From Bacteroidales bacterium UBA6192 (GTDB lineage: Bacteria; Bacteroidota; Bacteroidia; Bacteroidales; F082): DNA of 64,000 bases. Made by a program: the position numbers and the translations under genes. The DNA is taken from NCBI GenBank assembly GCA_002422725.1, contig DITE01000023.1:6741-70740 (forward strand), written 5' to 3'. Of the stretch, positions 16,722 through 26,317 are shown piece after piece; position 1 is the stretch's first letter; the number at the start of each line of letters is the position of its first letter. The notes beneath the pieces are model-generated. The model searched no databases. It saw nothing but the letters and a program-made list of their open reading frames with translations, and was not told where the DNA came from.

Positions 16722-17804
16722 ATGGTAAATAAGAAATGGATACGATATTTAGTCATCACTCTGATAAGCATAGTGATATTATTTGGATTAGGCAACCGGC
16801 TCGGGTATTTCGGAAAGAAAGACCAAAGGACTGCGCTGGTTTCAGGCCGGACAAATCAGGTGTTACCTGTTAAAGCAATCATCATTCAACCCAGGCCGCT
16901 GGTCGATAAGCTTGTGGCCGCCGGAGCTATTAAAGCCGATGAACAGGTTGACATCAGTTCCGAAGCATCGGGCAGGATTGTCAGCATTCAGTTTGATGAA
17001 GGCAGTCAGGTGAAAAAGGGTGACTTGCTGGTAACCATCAACAATGCAGACCTGAAGGCGCAAATTGACCGCAACAGACATCAACTTACCCTTGCCGAAC
17101 AACGCGAACAACGTCAAAAGATGCTGCTCGAAAAGCAAGGTATCAGTCAACAAGCATATGATCAGGTATTTACTGAATTGAGCACAATGAAAGCCGAAGC
17201 TGCCGTTCTTCAGGCTCAACTGGATAAAACCCTGATCAGGGCACCTTTTGATGGTGTTTTGGGTTTACGTCAGCTCAGCGAGGGAGCCTATGTGACTCCT
17301 GGGATGAAGATTGTTCAATTAGCTAAAATTCAACCGGTTAAGATTGAATTTAGTGTTCCTGACCGTTATGCAGGCTATCTGAAAAAAGGAAGTGAGATCA
17401 GTTTTTCGGTCGATAATGTGAATAGTCAATTCATTGGTAAGGTGTATGCCATCGAAGCAGTTGTTGATCAACAAACCAGGTCATTGCCGGTGAGAGCTTT
17501 ATATGCCAACACCGAAATGAATGTGAAACCGGGTTCCTTTGCGCGGGTTGAGATTGCCCTGACCAGCCTCGATAATGCCATGCAGATTCCTGCCGAAGCC
17601 CTGATTCCTGAAATGGGCGGAAATAAAGTTTTTGTTTACAGGAATGGCTTGGCTCAACCGGTAAAAGTACTCATTGGATTGCGCTCGGCGAGCAGCATTC
17701 AGATCATCGAAGGCCTTCAACAGGGCGACACGGTGATTACCACCGGGATACTTCAGATGCGACCGGGTTTAGCTGTTACAATAACTGAATTTCTCCAGCC
17801 ATGA
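16722..17804 (+). CDS. RND efflux periplasmic adaptor (membrane fusion protein)
   Basis: A 360-residue protein with one N-terminal membrane anchor (WIRYLVITLISIVILFGLG). The biotinyl-lipoyl-like hybrid motif follows: VDISSEASGRIVSIQFDEGS and VKKGDLLVTINNADL. A helical hairpin spans about residues 110-165 (LTLAEQREQRQKMLLEKQG), then the second lipoyl half IRAPFDGVLGLRQLSEGAYV and beta-barrel and membrane-proximal domains. It links the inner-membrane pump to the TolC-like channel. The ATG at 16722 was chosen; a TTG nine codons upstream gives an unlikely N-terminus. The stop codon overlaps the start of the pump gene by 4 bp. Confidence 0.93.
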   Translation: MVNKKWIRYLVITLISIVILFGLGNRLGYFGKKDQRTALVSGRTNQVLPVKAIIIQPRPLVDKLVAAGAIKADEQVDISSEASGRIVSIQFDEGSQVKKGDLLVTINNADLKAQIDRNRHQLTLAEQREQRQKMLLEKQGISQQAYDQVFTELSTMKAEAAVLQAQLDKTLIRAPFDGVLGLRQLSEGAYVTPGMKIVQLAKIQPVKIEFSVPDRYAGYLKKGSEISFSVDNVNSQFIGKVYAIEAVVDQQTRSLPVRALYANTEMNVKPGSFARVEIALTSLDNAMQIPAEALIPEMGGNKVFVYRNGLAQPVKVLIGLRSASSIQIIEGLQQGDTVITTGILQMRPGLAVTITEFLQP

Positions 17805-20800
17805 GCCTGTCATCAATCAGTATAAAAAGGCCGGTATTAGCCACTGTATTGTCCATTCTGATCATCTTGTTTGGTTTGATTGGTTTGGTGTCGCTGGGCA
17901 TACGCGAATATCCCAGTGTTGATCCGCCCATTATCACTGTTACCAGCAATTATGTAGGAGCCAATGCCGATGTTATCGAAACGCAGATTACCGAGCCCCT
18001 CGAAGAATCCATCAACGGGATAGAAGGTATCCGCACCCTGACTTCGGTTAGCCGTGACGGACGCAGCACCATCACCGTGGAATTTGACCTCGACAGGGAC
18101 CTCGAAGCGGCAGCCAATGATGTTCGCGGCAGGGTATCGGGTTCGCTCTACAACCTGCCGCCCGATGCCGATCCGCCCATAGTTGCCAAAGCCGATGCTG
18201 ATGCCAACCCGATCATCTTCTTGAATATACGGAGTGAACAACGATCCTTGCTCGAATTAACCGAAATCGCTGAGCGTACTTTTAAAGAAAGTCTGCAAAC
18301 AATACCCGGCGTAAGTTCAATTGCTATTTGGGGTTCCAAACAGTATTCAATGCGATTGTGGATGGATCCTTCCAAATTAGCCTCTTTCGGACTCAGCCCG
18401 CTTGATGTGCGCAACGCACTCACCCGCGAAAACCTCGAGTTGCCTTCGGGTCGTATTGAGGGAAACACCATTGAACTTTCGGTGCGAACCCTCAGCCGAC
18501 TGGAAACACCGGAAGAGTTCAACAACTTGATTATTAGCGAAACGGAATCCGGAATAGTGCGGTTCAAGGACGTTGGTTTTGCCGAGCTTGCTCCACTCAA
18601 TGAGCGAACCATACTTCGTCGCGATGGCATTCCAATGGTTGGAAATGCCATCATTCCCATGCCCGGATCAAACCATATTGAAATTGCTGATGAGTTTTAT
18701 CGACGTCTCGAAAAAATAAAAAAGGATTTACCGGCTGATATTGAGTTGGGTATTGGTTTCGACAATACTGATTTCATCCGTAATTCGATCACCGAAGTGG
18801 AGCAAACCATTTACCTTGCTTTTGTGCTCGTTGTGCTGGTTATTTTCTTTTTCCTGCGCGACTGGCGCACAACCATCATTCCAGTTATCGTGATACCGAT
18901 TTCGCTGATCGGGGCATTTTTCATCATGTATCTGGCAGAATATTCCATCAATGTTCTCACTATGCTTGGATTGGTTTTGGCAATCGGTCTGGTGGTTGAT
19001 GATGCCATAGTGGTGATCGAAAACATTTATGCCAAAATCGAAAAAGGCATGCCCCCTTTGCAGGCAGGGATAACCGGCTCGTCCGAAATATTCTTTGCCG
19101 TTATTGCCACAACTGTTGCCCTCGCCACAGTATTCCTTCCGGTAATATTTCTTCAGGGAATCACAGGGAGGTTATTCCGCGAATTTGGTGTTGTGCTGGC
19201 GGGTTCGGTGGTTATTTCATCGTTTGTAGCCCTTACGCTTACACCGATGTTGTCGACACGAATACTTAAACGACGCGAGAAACACAATTGGTTCTACAAC
19301 AAGACTGAACCCTTTTTCAACCGCCTGAACGAATTGTACGGTGATAGCCTGGCTGCTTTTCTGAAGCGCAAATGGATGGCATTTATCATCATTGGATTAT
19401 CCATTCTTTTCATTTTCGGACTTGGCCGGCAGCTTCCCTCCGAACTGGCACCGCTTGAAGACCGTTCGGGCATGATGGTGTTCTCCACAGCACCCGAAGG
19501 AAGCACTTTCGAATTTATGGAAGCTTTCGTTAAAGAGCAGATTGATCTGATTCAGGCAGAAATACCCGAGCTGTATTCGCTGGTTAGCATCACATCACCC
19601 GGTTTTGGAGCTGCCAGCTCGGTTAACTCGGCTTTTGCCCGCATTCGCGTTGTGGAACCCGATAAGCGTGAAAGAAGTCAGCAGGAAATAGCGGATCATC
19701 TCGGAAGCAAAATGCAGAAACTGACAGCAGTGAGAAGTTTTATCACACAGGAACAATCCATATCATCGTCCAGGGGCGGATTACCTGTGCAATACGTCAT
19801 TCAATCGGCCAACCTGAATAAACTGAAGGAAGTGTTGCCAGCTTTTATGAGCGAGGTTTACAGTAGCCCTGTTTTTCAGTTTGCCGACCTGAATCTGAAA
19901 TTCAACAAGCCTGAGCTACAGGTAAGCATCAACCGTGAAAAGGCACGGATGCTTGGTGTGTCGGCCATGGATATTTCACAGGCTCTTCAGCTGGCTTTCA
20001 GTGGTCAGCGTTTTGGATATTTCATCATGGATGGCAAGCAGTATCAGGTTATTGGTCAGTTGGAAAGGCCTTTCAGGAGTCAACCTGTTGACCTGAAAAC
20101 GCTTTACGTGAAAAACAACCAGGGTGAAATTATCATGCTCGATAACCTGGTCACAGTGACCGAACAGGTGAACCCGCCTCAGTTGTTTCGTTACAACCGA
20201 TATGTTGCCGCCACTGTTTCGGCAAACCCGGTTGTTGGCAAAACCATTGGGGATGGCATTGAAGAGATGAACCGTATTGCCGCCAAAGTGCTTGACGACA
20301 CTTACACTACCTCACTTGCCGGGACTTCGAAAGATTTTGCGGAGAGCAGTTCAAGTCTGGTTTTTGCTTTTTTTCTTGCTATTGTCCTGATTTATCTTGT
20401 GTTGGCAGCGCAGTTCGAGAGCTTCCGCGATCCGCTCATCATCCTGTTCACTGTGCCTCTTGCCCTTGCAGGTGCTGTGATAACGCTGTGGTATTTTGAT
20501 AAAACACTGAATATTTTTAGTCAGATTGGGATCATCATGCTCATCGGGCTTGTGTCGAAGAATGGCATCCTGATTGTAGAGTTTGCCAATCAGCGCAAGG
20601 CAGCAGGGCTTGCCAAAGGCCGGGCCATACATGATGCCGCTGTTTCACGATTCAGGCCTATTCTGATGACCAGCCTCTCCACCATACTTGGCGCCGTACC
20701 TATCGCCCTGGCTTTGGGTGCTGGTTCCGAAAGCCGTGTTTCGATGGGAACAGCTGTTATCGGAGGCCTTACATTTGCCACCTTGCTAACCCTCTATGTC

Positions 20801-20908
20801 ATTCCGGCTATGTATGCCTATATTTCGGAAAAAGACAAAGACGTGTCGAACTTAAGTGAACTTACGGTGGAATCGGATGTTTCAAAACCTGAGGAGGGCA
20901 GCAAATGA
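17801..20908 (+). CDS. RND multidrug efflux permease (HAE1/AcrB-like)
   Basis: This 1035-residue inner-membrane pump has the expected 12-helix RND layout: TM1 (LATVLSILIILFGLIGLVSL), a large periplasmic loop, TM2-6, a second loop, and the C-terminal helices. TM4 carries the proton-relay Asp-Asp pair in LAIGLVVDDAIVVIENIY, about residue 400, which defines the HAE1 drug-efflux group rather than the heavy-metal CusA group. PVIFLQGITGRLFREF is the usual block before TM6. Substrates cannot be predicted. It overlaps both neighbours by 4 bp, giving a translationally coupled adaptor-pump-channel operon. No TetR-type repressor gene is adjacent. Confidence 0.95.
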   Translation: MSLSSISIKRPVLATVLSILIILFGLIGLVSLGIREYPSVDPPIITVTSNYVGANADVIETQITEPLEESINGIEGIRTLTSVSRDGRSTITVEFDLDRDLEAAANDVRGRVSGSLYNLPPDADPPIVAKADADANPIIFLNIRSEQRSLLELTEIAERTFKESLQTIPGVSSIAIWGSKQYSMRLWMDPSKLASFGLSPLDVRNALTRENLELPSGRIEGNTIELSVRTLSRLETPEEFNNLIISETESGIVRFKDVGFAELAPLNERTILRRDGIPMVGNAIIPMPGSNHIEIADEFYRRLEKIKKDLPADIELGIGFDNTDFIRNSITEVEQTIYLAFVLVVLVIFFFLRDWRTTIIPVIVIPISLIGAFFIMYLAEYSINVLTMLGLVLAIGLVVDDAIVVIENIYAKIEKGMPPLQAGITGSSEIFFAVIATTVALATVFLPVIFLQGITGRLFREFGVVLAGSVVISSFVALTLTPMLSTRILKRREKHNWFYNKTEPFFNRLNELYGDSLAAFLKRKWMAFIIIGLSILFIFGLGRQLPSELAPLEDRSGMMVFSTAPEGSTFEFMEAFVKEQIDLIQAEIPELYSLVSITSPGFGAASSVNSAFARIRVVEPDKRERSQQEIADHLGSKMQKLTAVRSFITQEQSISSSRGGLPVQYVIQSANLNKLKEVLPAFMSEVYSSPVFQFADLNLKFNKPELQVSINREKARMLGVSAMDISQALQLAFSGQRFGYFIMDGKQYQVIGQLERPFRSQPVDLKTLYVKNNQGEIIMLDNLVTVTEQVNPPQLFRYNRYVAATVSANPVVGKTIGDGIEEMNRIAAKVLDDTYTTSLAGTSKDFAESSSSLVFAFFLAIVLIYLVLAAQFESFRDPLIILFTVPLALAGAVITLWYFDKTLNIFSQIGIIMLIGLVSKNGILIVEFANQRKAAGLAKGRAIHDAAVSRFRPILMTSLSTILGAVPIALALGAGSESRVSMGTAVIGGLTFATLLTLYVIPAMYAYISEKDKDVSNLSELTVESDVSKPEEGSK

Positions 20909-22233
20909 AAACCATGAAATTTACTTGTATTCTATTGTTTTTCATCATATTGTCTGGCACAAAGCCATCCACGGCTCAGGTCATACTCAGCCCTGAAGAA
21001 GCAATCCGTATCGGGCTTCTGAATAATTTTGATATTCGATTAGTCAGGCAGGAGGTAGCTGAAGCAGAGAATAATCTAAGCCTGGGAAATGCCGGATTCC
21101 TGCCGCAGCTCGATCTCACAGCCTCACAAAATTACAGTGTTACCGATTCAAAGCAGTTGTATCTTTCCGGAACCGAAAACGACCGGAAAGGAGCAACCTC
21201 CGATGCGTTGAATGCCGGAGTGCAGCTCAGCTGGACCATCTTCGACGGGCTCAGGATGTTTGTGCAATACGACCGGCTGCGCGAAATACAGGAAAAAACC
21301 GAATTATCCTTTTTGCTTACTGTTGAGTATGCCGTTCAGCAAATTCTGTCCAACTACTACAATCTGATCAACCTCAATCAGCAGATACGTGTTGTGGAGA
21401 AAACGATACTGGTTGATCTGGAAAGACTAAAACTGACCGAAGACATGCTTGAAATAGGCTCAGGATCGCGCCTTGATCTGCTTCAGGCTCAGGTTGACCT
21501 GAATGCCGACAGTGCCATGTTGCTCAGGCTGCAGGATCAGGTGCTGCAAACAAAATCTATTGTGAACCAACTGCTTGCCAGGGATTCTAAAACAAGTTTC
21601 TCTGTACAGGATACTTTTGTCATTCAATCTGCATTGAATTTTGACGTACTTGCGCAGAAAATGCTTGCTCAAAACACCTCGCTCAGGCTTACGCAGCAGG
21701 ACGAGCGCCTTTCGTTGCTTTTACTGAAAGAGATCAGGGGCAGGCAGATCCCGAGTTTAGGACTGAATATTGGTTACAATTTCCTTGATCAGCAATCGCA
21801 ATCTGGCTTTCTCCTTTCCAACCGTTCATTGGGTCTGACTTATGGAATTCAGGCCAGTATGAATCTTTTTGATGGATTCAACCGAAGCCGCGAAAAGCGG
21901 AATGCAGCAATACAGATTGAATCGAGCCGGATTCGGACCGAATCGGTTATCCGTGAACTGGAAAACGAGCTAAGCCGCAATTTCGACAGTTACCTGAACA
22001 AGATGAAGTTGGTGGCAATGGAAAAGCAAAATCTGGGTGCTGCCGGCGAAAATCTGTCTATTGCGGGCGAACGCTATCGCTTAGGTGACCTATCAGGGTT
22101 TGAGTTTCGCGAAGCCCAACGAAATTATATGACAACCGAAGGAAGGATGCTTCAGGTGCAGTTTGAAACCAAGTTGCTCGAAATGAATTTGTTGCAGTTA
22201 TCCGGAGAATTGGTTTTAGGCTATGATTTGTAA
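20905..22233 (+). CDS. TolC family outer membrane efflux channel
   Basis: A 442-residue protein with a signal peptide (FTCILLFFIILSGTKPSTAQ). It has the duplicated OEP pattern: LSPEEAIRIGLLNNFDIRL with long coiled-coil helices (about 40-250), then the second repeat from about 250 (LRLTQQDERLSLLLLKEIRG) with ERYRLGDLSGFEFREAQRNY near the end. TolC proteins form trimeric channels through the outer membrane for RND pumps. Its ATG overlaps the pump stop codon by 4 bp. It ends 187 bp before rlmN, which has its own promoter. Confidence 0.94.
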   Translation: MKTMKFTCILLFFIILSGTKPSTAQVILSPEEAIRIGLLNNFDIRLVRQEVAEAENNLSLGNAGFLPQLDLTASQNYSVTDSKQLYLSGTENDRKGATSDALNAGVQLSWTIFDGLRMFVQYDRLREIQEKTELSFLLTVEYAVQQILSNYYNLINLNQQIRVVEKTILVDLERLKLTEDMLEIGSGSRLDLLQAQVDLNADSAMLLRLQDQVLQTKSIVNQLLARDSKTSFSVQDTFVIQSALNFDVLAQKMLAQNTSLRLTQQDERLSLLLLKEIRGRQIPSLGLNIGYNFLDQQSQSGFLLSNRSLGLTYGIQASMNLFDGFNRSREKRNAAIQIESSRIRTESVIRELENELSRNFDSYLNKMKLVAMEKQNLGAAGENLSIAGERYRLGDLSGFEFREAQRNYMTTEGRMLQVQFETKLLEMNLLQLSGELVLGYDL

Positions 22234-22364
22234 GCAAACCCAAATGAAACAATTCGCATATTCCTGCCCGGCCAATCCTTGTTTTGAATCAGATATTCAA
22301 CCCGTTGGATAGTTGTTTTTAAGAAGACACAATGAGTCCGGCCATTAACTTCGCCTACATCCTC

Positions 22365-22395
22365 TTGCGAAACTTTCACTTTATACTTACCTTCG
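22365..22395 (+). promoter_or_regulatory. Promoter of rlmN (TTG / TACCTTCG)
   Basis: A -7 box with one mismatch, TACCTTCG (22388-22395), follows a TTG (22365-22367) by 20 bp and precedes the rlmN ATG by 25 bp. Confidence 0.5.
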
Positions 22396-22420
22396 CCATC
22401 TATTCGCACCAGATCATTCC

Positions 22421-23461
22421 ATGACAAGAGAAGCCCTGTTCGGTAAATCGCCAGACGAAATACAAGCCATTGTTAACCAACTTGCATTGCCAAAATATAC
22501 AGCCACGCAGCTCACCGAATGGCTTTATAAGAAACATGCCCGCAGTTTCGACGAAATGACCAACCTGTCGAAGAAAGCCAGGGAATTGCTGTCAGGGCAA
22601 TATACCGTGGGTTTCACCATGCCATCCAGGGTGCAGACATCGGCCGATGGCACCAAAAAGTACCTGTATCCAACAGCTGACACTCGATTTATTGAAGCTG
22701 CCTATATCCCTGATGATGATCGTTTCACACTTTGCGTGTCGTCGCAGGTGGGGTGCAAAATGGGCTGTTTGTTTTGCATGACGGGCAAGCAGGGATTTCA
22801 GTCGCAGCTGAGTGCCGGAGAGATAGTAAACCAGATCAGCAGCCTGCCCGAGAGGGATAAGCTCACCAACATTGTGTATATGGGCATGGGCGAGCCGTTT
22901 GACAACCTCGACAATGTGATGCGCAGTCTTGAAATCCTGACATCTGACTGGGGCTATGCGATGAGTCCGCGGAGGATCACTGTTTCAACCATCGGGATAA
23001 TTCCGGCCATGAAGCATTTTATTGAAAAGTCCGACTGCCACCTCGCCATCAGCCTCCACACTCCATTTCACGAAGAAAGACAAAAGCTGATGCCAATCGA
23101 AAATGTCTATCCGGTGAAGGAGGTGGTTGACGTGTTGCGGTCGTTCGATTTTGGAAGGCAGCGACGTGTGTCGTTCGAATACATTATGTTCAAAGGAATA
23201 AATGACACCCACCGGCATGTGAAGGAGCTGGCCAGGTTGTTGAACGGCCTTCGCTGCCGGATCAATCTCATTCGGTTTCATCCTATTCCTGACACACCTC
23301 TCGAAAGTTCGACCGAAGATGCCATTCAGCAGTTCAGAGAAGGATTGTTGAACAAGGGCATCCGTACCACCCTGCGGGCTTCGCGCGGGCAGGATATTTT
23401 TGCCGCCTGCGGCCTGCTTTCTACCAAAGAACTCGTCAAGATGCAAGCACCGGATTTTTGA
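22421..23461 (+). CDS. rlmN: 23S rRNA (adenine2503-C2) / tRNA A37 methyltransferase
   Basis: A 346-residue radical SAM enzyme. The cluster motif CxxxCxxC is present as CKMGCLFC (about residues 108-115), preceded by CVSSQVG. The RlmN/Cfr core follows: NIVYMGMGEPFDN, RRITVSTIGI, LAISLHTP, FEYIMFKGIND, RINLIRFHP. The second conserved cysteine, which forms the mRNA/RNA adduct, is in GQDIFAACGLL near the end. It methylates C2 of A2503 in 23S rRNA and of A37 in some tRNAs. The protein has full length and no unusual features. Its last codons border a low-complexity GGGTT-rich repeat. Confidence 0.96.
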   Translation: MTREALFGKSPDEIQAIVNQLALPKYTATQLTEWLYKKHARSFDEMTNLSKKARELLSGQYTVGFTMPSRVQTSADGTKKYLYPTADTRFIEAAYIPDDDRFTLCVSSQVGCKMGCLFCMTGKQGFQSQLSAGEIVNQISSLPERDKLTNIVYMGMGEPFDNLDNVMRSLEILTSDWGYAMSPRRITVSTIGIIPAMKHFIEKSDCHLAISLHTPFHEERQKLMPIENVYPVKEVVDVLRSFDFGRQRRVSFEYIMFKGINDTHRHVKELARLLNGLRCRINLIRFHPIPDTPLESSTEDAIQQFREGLLNKGIRTTLRASRGQDIFAACGLLSTKELVKMQAPDF

Positions 23462-23640
23462 GGTTGCGGGTTCCGGGTTCTGGGTTTCGGGTTCTGGGTT
23501 TCGGGTTCAGTGTTGCGAGTTGGATGTGTGTCAATGCCTGAATAGTGTTGACCGATCACCAATTACTGTTCACTGTTCATTGTTCACTGTTCATTGTTCA
23601 CTGTTCACTGATCACCGTTCACTGATAAAAGTTTGAAACA
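23462..23640. repeat. Two adjacent short tandem repeats after rlmN
   Basis: Directly after the rlmN stop, GGGTTC(T/C)GGGTTTC repeats with a period of about 14 bp (23466-23510). From about 23564 the 14-bp unit GTTCACTGTTCATT repeats four to five times with variants (TGATCACC) up to 23630. The units are adjacent rather than spacer-separated, so this is not a CRISPR. The rest of the 385-bp gap to the rhuM remnant (23641-23846) contains no recognised element apart from a GGGGGGGG-like run near 23800. Confidence 0.75.
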
Positions 23641-23846
23641 ATTAACCCCTGATGAGTTTGAAAACAACTAATTTAGCAACAGGAAACCATCCTCAGGCTA
23701 AAATATTGGTCCGAAATATGAATGTAAATATTGTTGAACATAGGTAAAAACTGGTCAACGCTATTCAGGCATTGACAATTCACCCATTCCCTATCGGGGG
23801 GGGTAAAAAACCGCACAGCAGTTAATGAAAGTAATAGTAAAACAGG

Positions 23847-24843
23847 ATGACAGTAAACCAATCAAATTTTATTTTATTCAAAACCGAAGACGAAAAAATA
23901 TCGGTTGATGTTCGTTTTGAAAATGAAACAGTATGGCTTACGCAAGAGCAAATGGCTACATTGTTTGAAAGGGATAGGAGTGTAATTGTTAAGCATATTG
24001 CTAATATCTTTTCACAAGGTGAATTGGAAGAGAAAAGCAATGTGCATTTTTTGCACATTGCACATTCCGACAAACCGGTGAAGTTTTACAATCTGAATGT
24101 CATAATTTCTGTGGGGTATCGGGTAAAATCTCAACGTGGAACCCAGTTTCGTATTTGGGCAACCAAACGCCTGAACGAATACATTCGCAAAGGTTTTACC
24201 ATGGACAATGAACGCCTCAAAAATTTGGGAGGCGGTGGCTATTGGAAAGAGCTGTTGCAACGCTTACGCGACATTCGTTCATCCGAAAAAGTATTTTACC
24301 GCCAGGTGCTTGATATTTACGCCACCAGCATCGATTACGACCCCAAAGATGAAGTTTCCATTGCATTTTTTTCCCGCTGCCGCGCGAATCCCTTCGCGTG
24401 GCCACTAATAAAACCAGGAATCTTTTCTCGTGGCAATATGCTTAAAAGATATATATTAGTTCAATGAACCGTAACTACAAGTACCGAAATCCGGAAGGAG
24501 TTTATTTTGTAAGTTTTGCGGTGATGGCCTGAAGATTATGATTACAGTAGTGCCACAGGCTATAGTGGAGAAAAGAGTATTTTGGATGGCGTTATTGTTG
24601 TTAAATAAGGCCACGCGAAGGGATTCGCGCGGCAGCGGGAAGGCTGAGCATTTGGATAAAATTTTAACCATGAGCGGTGAAAAATTTTTGCCGGATGCAG
24701 GATCAATCAGCCACGAAGATGCCATTGAAAAGGCGACCACAGAATATAAGAAGTATCAGCAAAAAACGCTGAGCGAAGCAGAAAAAAATTATTTAGAAAG
24801 TTTGAAAGTATTAGAAAATATGACCAAACGAAAGGAGAAATAA
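23847..24843 (+). pseudogene. rhuM: rhuM-family gene interrupted by a miniature transposon
   Basis: The 5' part (23847 to about 24370) encodes the RhuM family N-terminus: SVDVRFENETVWLTQEQMA, the DRSVIVKHI helix, IISVGYRVKSQRGTQFRIWA and KVFYRQVLDIYATSIDYDP. After DEVSIAFF the frame runs into a 267-bp element and stops. The C-terminal part resumes at about 24640 (AEHLDKILTMSGEKFLPDAG, then EDAIEKATTEYKKYQQ). About 100 residues expected between the two parts are absent, so insertion was accompanied by, or followed, a deletion. RhuM homologues have an HTH-like N-terminus and often occur near restriction or defence genes; their biochemical role is unknown. The product is very probably non-functional. 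Confidence 0.85.
24373..24639 (+). mobile_element. 267-bp internally deleted derivative of element A with perfect 31-bp inverted ends
   Basis: The left end 24373-24403 and right end 24609-24639 are exact reverse complements over 31 bp (CCCGCTGCCGCGCGAATCCC and continuation). Between them lie the upstream region and first about 20 codons of a RAYT gene (MNRNYKYRNPEGVYFVSFAV from 24464), joined directly to its last about 25 codons (PEDYDYSSATGYSGEKS to the stop at about 24607). The sequence is clearly related to the intact element at 10771-11450 but not identical. It has no complete transposase and must have been moved by one supplied elsewhere. Confidence 0.9.
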
Positions 24844-25042
24844 TGTCCACGCATTTGCCAGCACTCTACCAAAGCCAAACGAACCATCGCTGATGCACTG
24901 GATGTGGTGGTGAAAAATATTTTTGGGTTCTTTTACGTCGGAATGTGATTATTTGGAGGATTTCATAACTTTACGGATTGATGTAATAAACGTTTGTACA
25001 TGGATAGGGGATTATGTCGAATCGAAATCAACGCACATTGTA

Positions 25043-25050
25043 TACATTTG
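25043..25050 (+). promoter_or_regulatory. Candidate -7 box (TACATTTG) upstream of the jet operon
   Basis: TACATTTG fits TAnnTTTG and lies 63 bp before the jetA ATG. No clear -33 box accompanies it. The gap 24844-25113 is otherwise without a gene. One frame (about 24843-24951) reads STKAKRTIADALDVVVKNIF and may be a fragment of a lost gene. Confidence 0.35.
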
Positions 25051-25113
25051 TAAAAGAGTGCAATTTTGCTGACCTTTCAGTCTAATCAGCATATTTAAAC
25101 TTGAATTTAATTA

Positions 25114-26310
25114 ATGAATCATTTCAACTCCATACGAGAATTACTAAACACTCTTAGCCGAGGACACAAACTTTTGGCAGAAATGTTTGAACAGCGGAAG
25201 TCGCTTCATTACAGGTATGAGCTTGCACTTGAGCTAATGGATGGAAACGAAGATGTGATAAGACTCTTGTTAAGCAAAAACATCATCCGACAAAATGGAA
25301 ACCTGATAGAACTTGACGACCAGTTTTTGAAATTTTTTGAAGAGATTTTGGAAGTGAATGAAGAAATAAACACTTCCTACATCAACGAGAACATAAGGCA
25401 GGTAAAGGATGAATACATGCTTTACTATTTAGAGGCAACAACTGATAGCGATAGATTCAAATATTTGAAGGCAGTTAAATCCGCTTTGCGTAAAATCGGA
25501 AGAATCACAATGAGAAACATTGTTGATTTGAACCGGAATATTGAGAATGCTTTTAAAACTGAACCAAACTACAAAATCAAACTTTCAAAACTTGAAAACT
25601 ATAAGTTAAAGTTAGAAGCTATTCAGCAAATGATTGTGCAGACGGAAAAGTTACTAAATGAAGATGCTCTTACTTTTTTCAAAACAGCTACAGATGAAGA
25701 ACTGAAGTACATCAAGACAGATTTAATTTTGGATTTGACCGAATCAAGACAGAATCTGATCGAAACAAGGAAGCAAATTATTGAATACATAAATCAAGTA
25801 AAATATCAAAGCAAGTTCATTGAGAAGCTAAGGCAGTTGAAATATTTGAGAGATCAATTTGAAATTAAACACAAAACTAACATTATTGAAGTCTTGTCAA
25901 AAACTCATTCTCTTGTATTTGAAGCAAAGCCGTTTTATTCCTTGAAACTTTCATTGGAGTGTTTGCAGCAGGAAGACGTTCGTAAAATAATTAAAAAGGT
26001 AATAAATAACTATCATACAGGAGTTAGTCCAAGGAAATTTATTGCCGAAAATCTTTCAGATGTTGATTTGAAAACCGAAACGGAAAAAGAAATTCACATT
26101 AACTTGTATGAGGTAAAAAAGAATTTTAAAACATCAGAGAAACATCTTTTTGACTACATTTATGAATACATATTCCCGAGAGAAGTTTCGTTTGCTGAGA
26201 GAGTGACAATTTATTGCCAGATGATTTCAATATTTGAAGATGAGTTTGTGATATCAGAAAATTTTGAACAGCAAGACAAGATTGAATATGCTTTAGTTTA
26301 TCCTAAATAA
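25114..26310 (+). CDS. jetA: JetA-like / MukF-like kleisin subunit of an SMC complex
   Basis: A 398-residue, highly charged, largely helical protein. The N-terminal about 80 residues (LLNTLSRGHKLLAEMFEQRK, LLSKNIIRQNGNLIELDDQF) look like the winged-helix start of MukF/JetA proteins. Residues about 80-260 form long helices, and the C-terminus (SFAERVTIYCQMISIFEDEF) could be the second winged helix that binds the SMC head. I assign it mainly from position: first of four AT-rich, tightly linked genes followed by a KITE-sized protein, an SMC ATPase and a TOPRIM protein, exactly the JetA-B-C-D order. In Wadjet systems JetA closes the SMC ring. No enzymatic motif is present, and primary-sequence evidence alone is weak. 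Confidence 0.72.
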   Translation: MNHFNSIRELLNTLSRGHKLLAEMFEQRKSLHYRYELALELMDGNEDVIRLLLSKNIIRQNGNLIELDDQFLKFFEEILEVNEEINTSYINENIRQVKDEYMLYYLEATTDSDRFKYLKAVKSALRKIGRITMRNIVDLNRNIENAFKTEPNYKIKLSKLENYKLKLEAIQQMIVQTEKLLNEDALTFFKTATDEELKYIKTDLILDLTESRQNLIETRKQIIEYINQVKYQSKFIEKLRQLKYLRDQFEIKHKTNIIEVLSKTHSLVFEAKPFYSLKLSLECLQQEDVRKIIKKVINNYHTGVSPRKFIAENLSDVDLKTETEKEIHINLYEVKKNFKTSEKHLFDYIYEYIFPREVSFAERVTIYCQMISIFEDEFVISENFEQQDKIEYALVYPK

Positions 26311-26317
26311 AACCATC

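Noticed and set aside
23462..23640. Possible CRISPR array
   Set aside because: Repeat units are contiguous without unique spacers of constant length, and no cas genes are present.
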